Counted from the first letter of the stretch, positions 24,401 through 31,798 are shown. The stretch is DNA of 64,000 bases from Gigantopelta aegis (GCF_016097555.1 NC_054706.1:54768009-54832008); one strand, 5' to 3'. The notes: generated from the letters alone by a model not told the origin. Made by a program: numbers and translations.

Positions 24401-27400
24401 CCAATGGGAATTGTGAGCAGTGACAAGTGACTCAGTTTTTGTAATTTCCCAACATCCTGTAGACTAAATGTTGGTCGGCCATTGATTTCCAGAATAACAT
24501 CACCTGGTTGAAATACACAACAAAATTTCTTTTTTTACATAGTGAAAATACACACCAAATAACCTCTTTCGAATAGTATTTCCAGAATAATATTACCTAT
24601 AGTGACAATAAACAATAAAAAGTAATTTATTTCCAGAATAGCATCAACTGGTGAAAATACACCCCTAAAAGGTTATTTATTTCCAAAATAACACAGCCCA
24701 TTAAAAAGTAACCCCATAAATTATGTATTCCCATCTAGTAAAAATACACCAAACATTAATTCAATTATAGAAAAACATCAGCTATTGTGAAATTACACAA
24801 AAAAAATTTTTTTTAATGTAGAATATAACCATCACTGATAAAAATACATTCAAAATACAATTAATTTCTAGAATAAAATTACTTACAACCCTCCCCCCCC
24901 CCAAAAAAAACCAACCGAGCAGTTGTACAGTACAAATGATTATTAATTAAATTACTCAAACTGAGCTAACCTCTAAGCAATATGTTCGGTACTATTTATG
25001 CACAATACATAATATTTATTCTAACATGTGTAAAATATCTATATATTAAGCTTTTCCTCCAGAAATGTTAACGTAACCATATATAATGGTGACCATCATA
25101 CCAGTTTCTGTTTTCTGTGAGATCCACCAGACAGAAATGTAACACACTGCATAGTTTTGTATATATTGTGAGTTATGGCCGTATGTTATGCATGTACAAA
25201 CACTCCATGTGTTATGACATTTGCATTGCTCAAACATATGGAAACCAGAAACAGAAACATGACCTGAATTGTTTCATTATTAATATGTTGCAGTCACAGA
25301 AGTCATTTCACTAACATACGGTTGGGACGTGGTCCATTGGTAAAGCACTCGCCTGATGCGCGGTCGGTCTAAGATCTATTCCTGTCAGTGGGCCCATTGG
25401 GCTATTTCTCACTCTAATCAGTGCACCATGACTAGTCTATCAAAGGCTGTGGTATGTGCTGTGCTGTCTGTGGGATGGTGCATATGAAAGATCCCTTGCT
25501 ACAAATGGAAAAGTGTAGCGGGTTTCCACTCTAAGACTATATGTTGAAATTACCAAATGTTTGACATCCAATAGCCAATAATTAATAAATCAATGTGCTC
25601 TAGTGGTGTTATTGAACAAAACAAACTTTTTAGTTTTAACTTAATATTTTGTATTAGGGCTGCTCCAGATGCAATTTAGATGGCACAGGGCATTATTGTT
25701 AAAAATGTTTATCCCACTGCCCCCCTTCCTTTCTCTCCTTTGAATTCCATTTCATTTCTTCCCAATCTGGCAACTCTTTCTATCTTTCAACTTCTTTTGC
25801 TGTCCACATCCACATCCCAGTCCTTGTCTCTCCAACAGCAACATGTGCTTGTCTTTTGTGGCTATCTGCCAACTTTTAGCAGAGGGCAATTTACTCCCCA
25901 TACACAAAATAATATTACATTTTACAAACACCCATAAAATATATAATACACTTGGAAATTAATTAAGCACAGCCAAAACTGTGTCTAGAAGTAGTTGTAT
26001 ATGCTAATGAGACTTAAACCTGATATTGAGAATTTTTACACATTCGGTATCTAATGGTTAATCACCGAGATGGCGTGAATAAATTACTTTTGAGAAGCAC
26101 ATCAGTGTGATTGCAGCTCCATACATTTTCATGCATATTTATGGTTTATGTCTTTTTCCCAAGAATTTATATATAATTTTCCCTTATACTTTGTAAGGCT
26201 ATTAATCCATTTTATATGAAGCCCTGTACGCTCCAGTACCCCTTTAAATATTGATGCAATGACAGTCTCACGTGCTGTCAATCTTCTTCAATATCCTCTG
26301 CATACAGAGAACATTAATTTCAGTGTTTGTATCCATGACATGGTTACAGTTACCTGTGAAGTACAAGACACATGGTCAAAACTAGATGGTGCTTACCGGC
26401 CTCGGTGGTGTCATGGTTAAGCCATCGGACATAAGGCTGGTAGGTACAGGGTTCGCAGCCCGGTACCGGCTCCCACCCAGAGCGAGTTTTAACGATGCAG
26501 TGGGTAGGTGTAGGACTACTACACCCTCTTTTCTCTCACTAACAACTAACTCATTGTCCTGGATAGACAGCCCAGATAGCTGAGGTGTGAGTGCCCAGGA
26601 CAGCATGCTTGAACCTTAATTGGATATAAGCATGAAAATAAGTTGAAATGAAATGATGGTGCTTAATTAATTCACAGGTGTATATTTGAAAGAGAGAAAA
26701 AAAGAAAGGAATAATCTTGGAGGGTATATATTCCCCAGCCATATAAAAAAGTGAAAAGTTTATTTTGTTTAACACCACCACTATCTAGAGAACATTGAAT
26801 TATTAATCATCGGCTGTTGGATATTTTATCATTCTCACATATAATCTTAGTAGGGAGGAAACCTGCTATATTTTTGCCATTAGCAGCAAGTGATCTTTTA
26901 TATGCACTTTCCCACAGACAGGACACCACATACCATGCCCTTTGATATACCAGTCATACAGAATTGATTTAGTGAAAAAATAACAGAAAATGGGTCCAAT
27001 GAAGAGATTTAATCCTACGATCCAATCACCTCAGACAAAAAACATAAAGGCTGTATGTTGATCATTATGTTCAAAAGAAAATTCTACGATGCTTGAGTTT
27101 TTTCCCCCACAGATTTTAGAAGGCATAAAAACACATTTCAGTTGCCCTCTGCTTCACTATTTTTGGAAAATCCCTCAATAATGTACACTAGCTTTTCTCA
27201 GAAACACAATTGCAAACGTGGTAAATCTATTACAATGGGTATGTTTCCTCACTAAACACGTTTTTCATAATTAAGTAATAAGATATAGCTATTCTTTGTA
27301 AAGGTACATAGCAGCATGAAACATATATTGCACAGAAGTTCTGGTTGAAACTTACAGTTTCTTGTTACGAATAGTTATTTTAGTATATCCAGTGTGTTCT

Positions 27401-29077
27401 CAGTTGTCCTAACGTTTTTAGAAACTCAATACATACAGTCACAATGCAACCCCTGCAATTAAGAAAATGTCCATGGCAAAAAAACATGCCATTGAAAAAA
27501 CCCTGAATATAGTCCAAGGCGTAAAAGTCCCGTGGAGAATTAAAAACTACACAGCAATCTCCACGGCACTGCTGATTGCCGTGGGCAACTACAGGGGTTG
27601 TAATGTGACTGCCTGGCACCTGCTAGCAAGGATTTTTACATGTATACACAGGGATTTTTTTTATACTGATTCATCAGCATATGTAGCAAATCAAACCATT
27701 CAAATTCTCATAATTAATTTTTAAATACATATTTTCAGATAAGATTTGAAAATTTGGGTTTCTGAAGTGCTGGATGAATTTGTGATTTTACATTCAAAAA
27801 TACATTTTCACATGACCAGATAAGAAATGCATTACTATTTCAAGCAAGAAACTAAGATCAAGACAAAACTGATGTAAGAGGACCAAGTTCCATTAAGCAT
27901 GGCCCTATATTTTCCCAAAATGGATCTCACTAGTTACAAAAGTTAAAGTTTGTTTTACGACACCACTAGAGCACATTGTTAAAAAGGTTTGTTTTGTTTA
28001 ATGACACCACTGTAGCACATTGATTTATAAATCACTGGCTGTTGGATGTCAAACATTTGGTAATTCTGACCTAGTCTTAAACAGAAAACCCACTACATTT
28101 TCCATTAGCAGCAAGGGATCTTTTATTTGCACCATCCCACAGACAGGATAGCATATACCAATGCCTTTAATATACCAGTTGTGGTGTACTGGCTGGAATG
28201 AGAAATAGTACAATGGGCCCACAGACAGGGATCAATCTTAGACTGATGACGCATCAAGCAAGTGCTTTACCACTTGGCTATGTCCCACCACAAATCTTAC
28301 TAGTGAACTGGACAAGGATGTTAATTGTTATAGTCTGCTTGGAAATATGTTCTGCTGCACATATAAGTACTCCAGAATATTTACTAAAAGTTTAAAAACT
28401 AATATTATTCCTAACCTATGAATTAAACAAATAACAGTATTTTGGCTTCATTGAATTACATTGCTGCTGGAATATTTTATTCCAAAAACATATCTTTGCT
28501 TATACAGTGCAACCCCTCAAAGCTGGACCAGAGCTGTAATCTGGAATTCTTTCTACACCCAACGCTTTTTATGGTCCCTTTTTAAATATCAGTACAGAAC
28601 AGAACCTCTTTAAACCAAATACCCTTAAAATGGACATTTTACATGGTTTCATGGGTGTCTTGTTTATGAATCTGTGACAACCTCTACAATGTGTATGAAA
28701 TAATTACCTGTTCTCAGACCTGCTTTGTACGCAGGACTTCCAAAATCAACTCCCGCCACAACAACCGGCCGACCGTCCACCAGGGTGAAGCCGTATCCCA
28801 TCATGCCCTTGAAGGGGATGTGCACCTGTTTGAGGCATGACACAACCTCCAGACTTGGAGGTTGTTCTCGACTGTGCTTGGCCAGAGTCTTGAGTGCCTC
28901 CGATGACATCATGGTCGCATCCTGGCCATCCAGCTCCAAGATCTGGTCTCCTGGAAGCAGGCCAGCATTGTGGGCAACACTGCCTTTCTCTATGAATGTC
29001 ACATAGCACGGACCTTTGCCATAGATCTCAAATCCATAGCCTTTTGGCCATTTTGTTGTGAATTTCAGAGGCATCAT
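2116..29077 (-). CDS. GRID2IP-like: Delphilin-like PDZ/harmonin-N scaffold protein, 5' and middle part
   Basis: Nine exons on the minus strand, all with GT-AG junctions and matching phases: 29077-28708, 24503-24307, 10144-9990, 7446-7324, 6577-6422, 5692-5604, 4929-4811, 2838-2768 and 2264-2116, giving about 476 codons. Domains in order: PDZ1 ([14 protein letters not shown]), PDZ2 ([14 protein letters not shown]), a first harmonin-N-like domain ([18 protein letters not shown]), PDZ3 ([16 protein letters not shown]), a Ser-rich linker, and a second harmonin-N-like domain ([17 protein letters not shown]). The N-terminal PDZ resembles what I recall of vertebrate delphilin, an actin-linked scaffold that binds the delta-2 glutamate receptor. 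Vertebrate delphilin ends in an FH2 domain; none is visible, and the donor after exon 9 shows the gene continues past the left edge. I chose the ATG at 29077 (MMPLKF) because PDZ1 begins at once, as in delphilin. Whirlin or PDZD7 relatives are the alternative. Confidence 0.85.
2360..2437 (+). repeat. Direct repeat copy 2 (flanks exon 9)
   Basis: Second copy of the 78-bp repeat at 1855-1932. The near identity suggests a recent local duplication or gene conversion. Confidence 0.9.
2768..2838 (-). CDS. GRID2IP-like: Delphilin-like exon 8: harmonin-N-like domain 2, first part
   Basis: [24 protein letters not shown]. Short 71-bp exon, acceptor TTATTTCAG, donor AAG|GTACTG. Confidence 0.85.
3160..4454. 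mobile_element. hAT-like DNA transposon, non-autonomous, 1.3 kb
   Basis: Terminal inverted repeats CAGACCTGTCAACC / GGTTGACAGGTCTG, flanked by a perfect 8-bp target duplication CATACAAC (3152-3159 and 4455-4462). CTCCTG-type motifs recur just inside both ends, as in subterminal repeats. No transposase is recognisable inside. It lies in the intron between exons 7 and 8 of the delphilin-like gene. Confidence 0.92.
4811..4929 (-). CDS. GRID2IP-like: Delphilin-like exon 7: Ser-rich linker
   Basis: [20 protein letters not shown] followed by [19 protein letters not shown]. The long pyrimidine tract before the acceptor (TTTTTTTTGTAG) directly follows a SINE tail fragment. Donor AGG|GTAAGA, phase 0. 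Confidence 0.85.
4953..5018 (-). mobile_element. SINE family II tail fragment
   Basis: Matches the tail containing GACACCACTAGAGCACAATG and ATCGGCTATT. In gene sense its end runs into the poly-pyrimidine tract of the exon 7 acceptor. Confidence 0.7.
5137..5388 (+). mobile_element. SINE family I, diverged copy
   Basis: Head CCTTGGTGGTGTAGTGGTG and tail ATCAAGTTAAGATGAAATA align with the family I copies but with many differences, so it is an older insertion. Confidence 0.75.
5604..5692 (-). CDS. GRID2IP-like: Delphilin-like exon 6: PDZ3, last part
   Basis: [20 protein letters not shown] then EILRYYGGM completes PDZ3 (alpha-B helix and last strand). Acceptor TTTTTAG, donor A|GTAAGA. Confidence 0.9.
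5757..5860 (+). repeat. Dispersed repeat, copy A
   Basis: GAGAGTACTGCTAAAGCAAT and a following ATAACTCTG segment recur at about 39549-39640 in a ZDHHC4 intron. Family unknown. Confidence 0.6.
6137..6389 (+). mobile_element. SINE family I
   Basis: GGCCCTGGTGGTGTAGTG head, a box-B-like GGTTCACTTCCC, and the tail TTAATTGGATATAAGTAC. It lies in the intron just beside exon 5 of the delphilin-like gene. Confidence 0.85.
6422..6577 (-). CDS. GRID2IP-like: Delphilin-like exon 5: PDZ3, first part
   Basis: [18 protein letters not shown], then [18 protein letters not shown]: a clear PDZ domain with a GFVI variant of the carboxylate-binding loop. Acceptor ATTACAG, donor CAG|GTAACA. Both flanking codons are split Arg codons that read through. 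Confidence 0.92.
6895..7205 (-). mobile_element. SINE family II, near full length
   Basis: Minus-strand copy: head at the right end (CCCAGTGGTAAAGTGCTCAC in SINE sense), central block with GGATCATTTATATGCACC, and tail at the left end (TTTGTTTTGTTTAATGACAC). Confidence 0.85.
7324..7446 (-). CDS. GRID2IP-like: Delphilin-like exon 4: end of harmonin-N-like 1, Ser-rich linker
   Basis: [20 protein letters not shown] followed by a Ser/Ala-rich linker. Acceptor AATTCAG, donor CAG|GTACAC. The codon split with exon 3 (AG+G) reads Arg. Confidence 0.88.
7447..8318. other. Intron sequence, mostly unannotated
   Basis: AT-rich intron 3. A weak pair of inverted ends (ATCACTTATTA near 8015, TAATAAGTGACT near 8158) hints at a ~155-bp MITE, but no target duplication is clear. 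Nothing else seen. Confidence 0.4.
8319..8463 (-). mobile_element. SINE family II fragment
   Basis: Tail half only: TTTGTTTAACGACA, TTGGATGTCAAACATTTGG and AGTAGCAAGAGATCT. The head part is missing where the minisatellite begins. Confidence 0.7.
8505..9989 (-). repeat. Minisatellite built from the 3' end of delphilin exon 3
   Basis: About nine copies of a ~160-bp unit. In gene sense each has ~80 bp homologous to the end of exon 3 (codons for DI-VFCEAL through KQIR), mostly with its donor CAG|GTTTA, followed by intron sequence. Most copies keep the reading-frame length but have stops where exon 3 has HQRR. The copy nearest 8529 stays open ([19 protein letters not shown]). Copies between 8700 and 9460 are nearly identical; the outer ones are diverged. 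No copy has the exon's 5' half or acceptor. Confidence 0.88.
9990..10144 (-). CDS. GRID2IP-like: Delphilin-like exon 3: harmonin-N-like domain 1
   Basis: Encodes [17 protein letters not shown] through [12 protein letters not shown], a helical harmonin-N-like module. Acceptor TTTACAG, donor CAG|GTTTAG. The last ~80 bp, with the donor and following intron, have been copied repeatedly into the next intron. Confidence 0.9.
10314..10633 (+). mobile_element. SINE family II, full length
   Basis: tRNA-like head GGGATGTAGCTCAGTGGTAA with box-B-like GGATCGATCCC, central block TAAAAGATCCCTTACTGCTA, and tail CCATATAACCGTAAATG ending GTTAAATAAAACATTTTC. Confidence 0.9.
10634..11104. mobile_element. Foldback element with long inverted arms
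   Basis: TTGTTAACAACTATGATAAA... on the left is mirrored by ...TTATCGTAGTTTGTTAACAA on the right. Further matching blocks lie inward (GTAACCATATCACCCATAT against ATAGGTGGTATGGTTAC; CTCTTCAGAAGGGGTG against CACCCGTCTTGAAGAG). Most of its ~470 bp could fold into one imperfect hairpin. Superfamily unclear. Confidence 0.8.
11110..11300 (+). repeat. Degenerate ~60-bp tandem repeat
   Basis: Three to four imperfect units of the type CTTCTAATTGGCAGG... GGTTATAGAATATCCATG. A related single unit is at 10230-10285. Confidence 0.6.
11301..11865. other. Intron sequence, one imperfect duplication
   Basis: A segment near 11425-11500 (ATTGAATGTATTGAGTG ... GATCATCCTAGCA) repeats imperfectly at 11510-11565. 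Otherwise nothing recognised. Confidence 0.45.
11981..12151. mobile_element. 171-bp MITE, CAGTGAAACCTCT-type ends
   Basis: Ends CAGTCAAACCTCTC / GAGTTTCACTG inside a TA duplication, and an internal AAACTGGA/TCCGGTTT-like theme. Sister copies at 23889-24064 and 28505-28676. The TA target and short TIRs suggest a Tc1/mariner-pogo relative. Confidence 0.88.
12187..13711 (-). mobile_element. Tc1-like transposon, full length
   Basis: TIRs TACTGAACAAAA...AAGAAACTTCC on both ends (right arm inverted), within a TA duplication. Removing the element restores the SINE sequence GGATCTTTTA-TA-TG exactly. Length 1525 bp with one transposase gene. Confidence 0.93.
12387..13388 (-). pseudogene. Tc1-type transposase, three in-frame stops
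   Basis: A single frame of 333 codons from [17 protein letters not shown] to RGGHTRY. Order: an N-terminal helix-turn-helix ([19 protein letters not shown]), the GRPRVTT hook, a second DNA-binding helix set, then the catalytic core with FSDESRF, HDNA and SPDLYPIEH. The second Asp and the Glu are 35 residues apart, so it would be DD35E rather than the usual DD34E. No frameshift is needed, but three stop codons interrupt it: TGA after RNLRVRF, TGA after HTRWIW, and TAA after NVNELH. It is probably inactive but not old. Confidence 0.88.
13878..14199 (+). mobile_element. SINE family II nested in an older SINE
   Basis: Complete copy from GGGCAGGACATAGCTCAG to AACATTTCCTTC, flanked by a 15-bp duplication CTTCTTAGGCTTGAC (13863-13877 and 14200-14214). 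Confidence 0.93.
14288..14671. other. Intron sequence, no feature seen
   Basis: AT-rich, no exon or repeat recognised. Confidence 0.4.
14672..14754 (+). repeat. (GA)n microsatellite
   Basis: About 41 uninterrupted GA repeats, preceded by a short CA-rich run. Confidence 0.97.
15085..15444 (+). repeat. (GT)n-rich microsatellite, left part
   Basis: GTGT runs with regular CTGTGTGCGCATG interruptions. It continues at 15827-15925 after a SINE insertion. Open frames on both strands (Cys/Val or His/Thr repeats) are a by-product. Confidence 0.96.
15445..15826 (+). mobile_element. SINE family III, full length
   Basis: Head ACCGGCCTCGGTGGCATCGT with box-B GGGTTCGGATCCCAG, then the same central block and tail as family II. 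Inserted into the GT repeat with a 14-bp duplication TCTGTGTGTGTTTG on each side. Confidence 0.93.
15827..15925 (+). repeat. (GT)n microsatellite, right part
   Basis: Continuation of the GT repeat beyond the SINE. An 11-G run follows at about 15968. Confidence 0.93.
16205..16312 (+). repeat. (GAAT)n microsatellite
   Basis: About 26 tetranucleotide units with a few GATG variants. Its complement is the ATTC tail seen after LINE 3' ends elsewhere in the window. Confidence 0.95.
16417..16800 (+). mobile_element. SINE family III, full length
   Basis: ACCGGCCTCGGTGGCGTCGT head to CACTTCTTTCTT tail, flanked by a 13-bp duplication TCCCACTGGTTGT (16404-16416 and 16801-16813). Confidence 0.94.
17131..17231 (+). 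repeat. (ATTC)n microsatellite
   Basis: ATTC and ATCC units. No LINE 3' end is visible before it, unlike the copies at 36000 and 42915. Confidence 0.95.
17232..18440. other. Intron sequence, no feature seen
   Basis: AT-rich intron 2. No exon-like or repeat structure found apart from a short (TA)n near 17758-17771. Confidence 0.4.
18738..19129 (-). mobile_element. SINE family III inside the satellite
   Basis: Minus-strand copy ending ...GACGCCACCGAGGCCGG at its head, flanked by a 14-bp duplication TACAGGTAACTTGT (18724-18737 and 19130-19143), which is itself part of the satellite unit. Its tail here is the TTTAACGACGCCACTAGAGC variant. Confidence 0.93.
20827..21339. mobile_element. 513-bp MITE inside the satellite
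   Basis: TIRs TACTCTTCAAAAAAAGTAGG and the inverted CCTACTTTTTTTTAAGAGTA in a TA duplication. No coding sequence. The ends and TA target fit a non-autonomous Tc1/mariner element. Confidence 0.9.
22041..22200 (+). repeat. 40-bp tandem array from a second SINE head
   Basis: Four copies of a 40-bp unit (GTTATGGTGTGTGATGTAGT, TCAGTGGTAGAGCAGTTTTA), the last diverging at its end. The unit is the box-A-like head of a family II SINE; a degenerate SINE body follows to about 22330. Confidence 0.93.
22330..23515 (+). mobile_element. 5'-truncated LINE, C-terminus of ORF2 and 3' UTR
   Basis: Reads from [19 protein letters not shown], typical of the end of a LINE reverse transcriptase, through [12 protein letters not shown] to a C-terminal zinc-knuckle-like [14 protein letters not shown]...TTCPTN. 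One T is missing at about 23085, shifting the frame between EIHF and LTTCP. The protein ends near 23298; the 3' UTR runs to about 23515 with AATAAA near 23507. The end of the large minus-strand LINE at 52.7-57 kb has the same architecture. Confidence 0.85.
23889..24064. mobile_element. 176-bp MITE, CAGTGAAACCTCTC ends
   Basis: CAGTGAAACCTCTCAAGACT at the left, AGAGGGGTTTCACTG at the right, in a TA duplication. Same family as 11981-12151. Confidence 0.92.
24307..24503 (-). CDS. GRID2IP-like: Delphilin-like exon 2: end of PDZ2
   Basis: Acceptor TTTCAACCAG, then [19 protein letters not shown] completes PDZ2, followed by a linker into the first harmonin-N-like domain (RARELHDK). Donor AAG|GTAATG, phase 0. 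Degenerate copies of its acceptor and first codons fill the adjacent intron. Confidence 0.9.
24485..24895 (-). repeat. Degenerate minisatellite copied from the exon 2 acceptor
   Basis: About seven diverged ~55-60 bp units upstream of exon 2 in gene sense. Each recalls the acceptor and first codons of exon 2 (plus strand ATTTCCAGAATAACATCACC, then GTGAAAATACAC). Examples start near 24585, 24630, 24680, 24735, 24765, 24815 and 24865. The unit at 24630-24662 is closest. Confidence 0.72.
25319..25632 (+). mobile_element. SINE family II, alternative tail
   Basis: Head GGGACGTGGTCCATTGGTAA, central block, then the tail TTTGACATCCAATAGCCAAT ... GTGCTCTAGTGGTG ... AACAAAACAAACTT. Confidence 0.88.
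25633..26396. other. Intron sequence, no feature seen
   Basis: No exon or repeat recognised in this part of intron 1. Confidence 0.4.
26397..26656 (+). mobile_element. SINE family I, well preserved
   Basis: CCGGCCTCGGTGGTGTCATG head, box-B-like GGGTTCGCAGCCC, tail TGAACCTTAATTGGATATAA then ATAAGTTGAAATGAAATG. This is a good reference for the unit amplified at 1-1178. Confidence 0.93.
26757..26958 (-). mobile_element. SINE family II fragment
   Basis: Tail and central block only (TTTGTTTAACACCACCAC, GGATATTTTATCATTCTC, AGCAGCAAGTGATCTTTTAT); the head is missing. Confidence 0.75.
27436..27611. mobile_element. 176-bp MITE
   Basis: CAGTCACAATGCAACCCCTG on the left mirrors CAGGGGTTGTAATGTGACTG on the right. 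A TA precedes it; the right TA is not preserved. Confidence 0.8.
27945..28292 (-). mobile_element. SINE family II with a duplicated tail
   Basis: A full minus-strand copy (about 27986-28292) is preceded by a second short piece of the same tail (27945-27978, GACACCACTAGAGCACATTG). Confidence 0.8.
28505..28676. mobile_element. Diverged MITE, CAGTG-type ends
   Basis: CAGTGCAACCCCTCAAAGCT at the left and TGAATCTGTGACA at the right. Third and most worn copy of the 11981/23889 family, ~30 bp from the exon 1 donor. Confidence 0.72.
28708..29077 (-). CDS. GRID2IP-like: Delphilin-like exon 1: PDZ1 and start of PDZ2
   Basis: Starts MMPLKF and carries all of PDZ1 (carboxylate-binding loop GYGF, then [19 protein letters not shown]) and PDZ2 up to AGLRTG. 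Donor CAG|GTAATT, phase 1. An in-frame stop lies shortly upstream, so any earlier coding exon would have to splice in between. A 5' UTR exon was not identified. Confidence 0.88.
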
Positions 29078-30224
29078 TATTTGAATGGTGTTCGCATTTA
29101 ACAATTCACTGGATTCACTGTGGTATATTATCAACTCCTAAGTTTTAGTTGGTTTAGACATGTGATGATTAACAAACATAGAAGGTAATTCCAGATCTAC
29201 AATGCAAGCAAAAGAAGCGAGAAACCAAATCTGATGCATATATTTACTTCTTTTAGTCAAACAAACTATATTGCTTTGTTAGAAGATGTTACAACAATAA
29301 AATCCAGTTCCAGCACAGAAAATATTCATCTTCATTAAAACAATATAAGTTCTAAATTTCATTGACATAGTTTTCTTTTGTAATGAATCATGAAGATGAC
29401 ATCAGTGAATTTCACTTCTTTTGGCTCCAACTTTGAATTCACATTTCAGTTCGTAAACACTTTACCTTATTTCCCATCACACTACTTAAACACACATTTG
29501 TGTATTATAGTATACAACCAGACCAGAAAATGGCTCACCATTACAATACGAACACTGTAAATTGCAGTCAAATATTTTACTTCTGTAATTTACCACTGCA
29601 GTTCCAATAAGAGTTAGTCATGTACCATTTACATATGCATAATCCTTTCCAATACATATATTACAATATGATGGAAAAATAACGATTTTGCTTTCAAATA
29701 AACTCACAGAACTTGTTCGGAGATGGTCGGTACATACTGCTGCTGGACACAAAAGGAGAATATAAATGAAAGTGCGACACCTGTTGATCAATAAAACGTT
29801 GAGTCGCTGCCCCACCTATTTGTGTATTCAGAATAAGTTCTGCAGTGATGTGGACTACCACCAGTTATACAGAGTACCAGCCTGTGAGCCGTCTGCTATA
29901 CAGTTCTAAAAGTCTTCTGCTCGCAAGGTATAGAGAGGCATCTGCCATCTGTTCCCTAAATGCCATGCATCTACCTGACCAATGATTTCTCTTGTTCTCG
30001 AAAACTATGGTGCTGCACAAATCTTTAATTGATCTTTGCTTCTTCATTTTAAATTATTGATGGTCCCAGCAGTCCTCTCACAATCAATATGCGTGCCTCT
30101 GGATTAGGACTATAGGTAAAAGAAAGATCAAAGGAAAGGAATGTTTGTTTCTGGGCACCCCATGCAGCACATTGTTTAATTAGCAGCTGAAGTGTCAACA
30201 CATGACAGTTGTTGAAAGAAACTC
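29078..30224. other. 5' flank of the delphilin-like gene
   Basis: No coding exon could be supported. A small minus-strand open frame at 29865-30047 has a possible donor, but its phase does not fit exon 1. The promoter and any 5' UTR exon probably lie here. Confidence 0.4.
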
Positions 30225-30318
30225 ATTGCCATCATTTTTGGTACTGTATTCCCAAGTAGCACAGTGGGTCTATGTATATATATATACTTGGGAATACAGT
30301 ACCATGTATGATGGCAAT
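30225..30318. ncRNA. Precursor-miRNA-like hairpin
   Basis: Two 34-nt arms (30225-30258 and 30285-30318) pair at 31 positions, with one 3-nt internal mismatch and a 26-nt loop. The arm's core is GGTACTGTATTCCCAAGTA. Size and shape fit an animal pre-miRNA, but a small foldback MITE would look the same. It lies between two divergent genes. Confidence 0.45.
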
Positions 30319-30885
30319 ATATATGTATATATATTATATATATATATGTATATATATTAGCCAATGTGTACAGATTTGATCCTACAATCAATCACACCAA
30401 TATTTTGTGGAGCAGTGTATTTGTAAAAGAATGTGTAAAAGTATATGTATATCCAAAATTAATTAAACAGATTAATTGATGTGATGTCCTGTCCAGGTCA
30501 GGCTCGTAGGAACAATATGTGAAGTGAGGGTGGTCCACATAGTGGGTGGGTGCATGGTCCTTACGAGCACATTAAAAAAAATGTACATAGTAGGATCAAT
30601 AAAGTAAATGTTTGGGTTTCATCTTGGGGAGGGTGTGTGTACTAGACCTGCAAATGAATGTTATGAGGCTGTTCACAATTATCAATTTTCATAAGCCTAC
30701 AAACCGTGTGCTTCAGATGTGCGTGAGTGCGTGGGCATGTGTGTGCGAGAGGACGTTTGAAATGGAAACAAAATCTCAGATAAGGGTTCTACCTCTGCCA
30801 TCCCGCCCCCCGATTAACCGAGTTTTGAGACTACAATCATAAATATTTGACAAGAAATGCACAAAATACAGAATGGATAGATTTA

Positions 30886-30923
30886 TCACGTGATATTGTC
30901 ACGTGAATGAAGCTGTCATGTGA
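30886..30923 (+). promoter_or_regulatory. Cluster of three E-box-like sites
   Basis: TCACGTGA at 30886 and 30899 and TCATGTGA at 30916. The first two are perfect palindromic CACGTG E-boxes of the TFE/MITF/USF type. They sit in the intergenic region between the divergent delphilin-like and ZDHHC4-like genes. Confidence 0.45.
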
Positions 30924-31171
30924 ATGTGTGTTTTGTCAGAGCGTGTCAACATGTACTTGCTTTGATGTGTCAAATGGGGTGCGACTGGTAAGGTGTTGTT
31001 AATTGATAGAAATACGCGGTATGTAATCGAGTGGTGTTGTTCGCTTCCGTTTTTACTTGATAAATACCACACAACAGTGAACGCATCGTTTGTTTCTTAT
31101 GGTAGACCTTGACTCTGCGTAACCGTGTTATCGCACACGTCCCTAAATCGTATAGTCGCTTGTGATCGTAA

Positions 31172-31488
31172 AATTTTGTTTTGTTTAATGACACAACTAG
31201 AGCACATTGATTAATTAAGCATCTGCGATTGGATGTCAAAAGTTTGGTAATTCAGACACATAGTCATCAGAGGAAACCTGCTACAGTTTTTCCTAATGCA
31301 GCAAGGGATCTTTTATATGCACTTTCCCCAGATAGAAAAGCACATACCACGGCCTTTGGTCACTCTCAGTGCACTGTTTGAACAAACAAAAAAAACCCAG
31401 TCAGTTGAATGAATTCACCGAGGTGTTTTGATCCTGTGATGTAAGCACCTCAAGCAAGCACAGCACTCAACAACTGAGCTAAATCTTA
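31172..31488 (-). mobile_element. SINE family II, near full length
   Basis: TTTTGTTTTGTTTAATGACA tail, GCAGCAAGGGATCTTTTATA centre and a worn head at the right. Confidence 0.8.
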
Positions 31489-31798
31489 AGTTGTCTCATT
31501 ACAAGGATACTGACATTAGCAATTCTAGTTCGAATAAGTGTTCTTTATTTAGGCCCCTACTGTATTACAAAGTGTATATAAGAGGATACTCCCCGAATTG
31601 ATACATTTTTTTATACTTTTATCAATGAGTGTTGATAAATTAAGATATCACAAGACAAGGGGGGGGGGGGGATATTTTTTTTATCATCCATTATCATTCT
31701 TTTCATTTGCGACAATTGTAAACAATGTCAGTAACGTGGGTTGAATGTCACTATATTTGGCAGCGGTAGACTCGTTAACTAGAAGAACGGCAGTGGCG

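Noticed and set aside
29865-30047. Possible first coding exon of the delphilin-like gene (MKKQRSIKDL...)
   Set aside because: The available donor is phase 1 and no acceptor before exon 1 gives a matching phase; the PDZ start at 29077 needs no extra exon.
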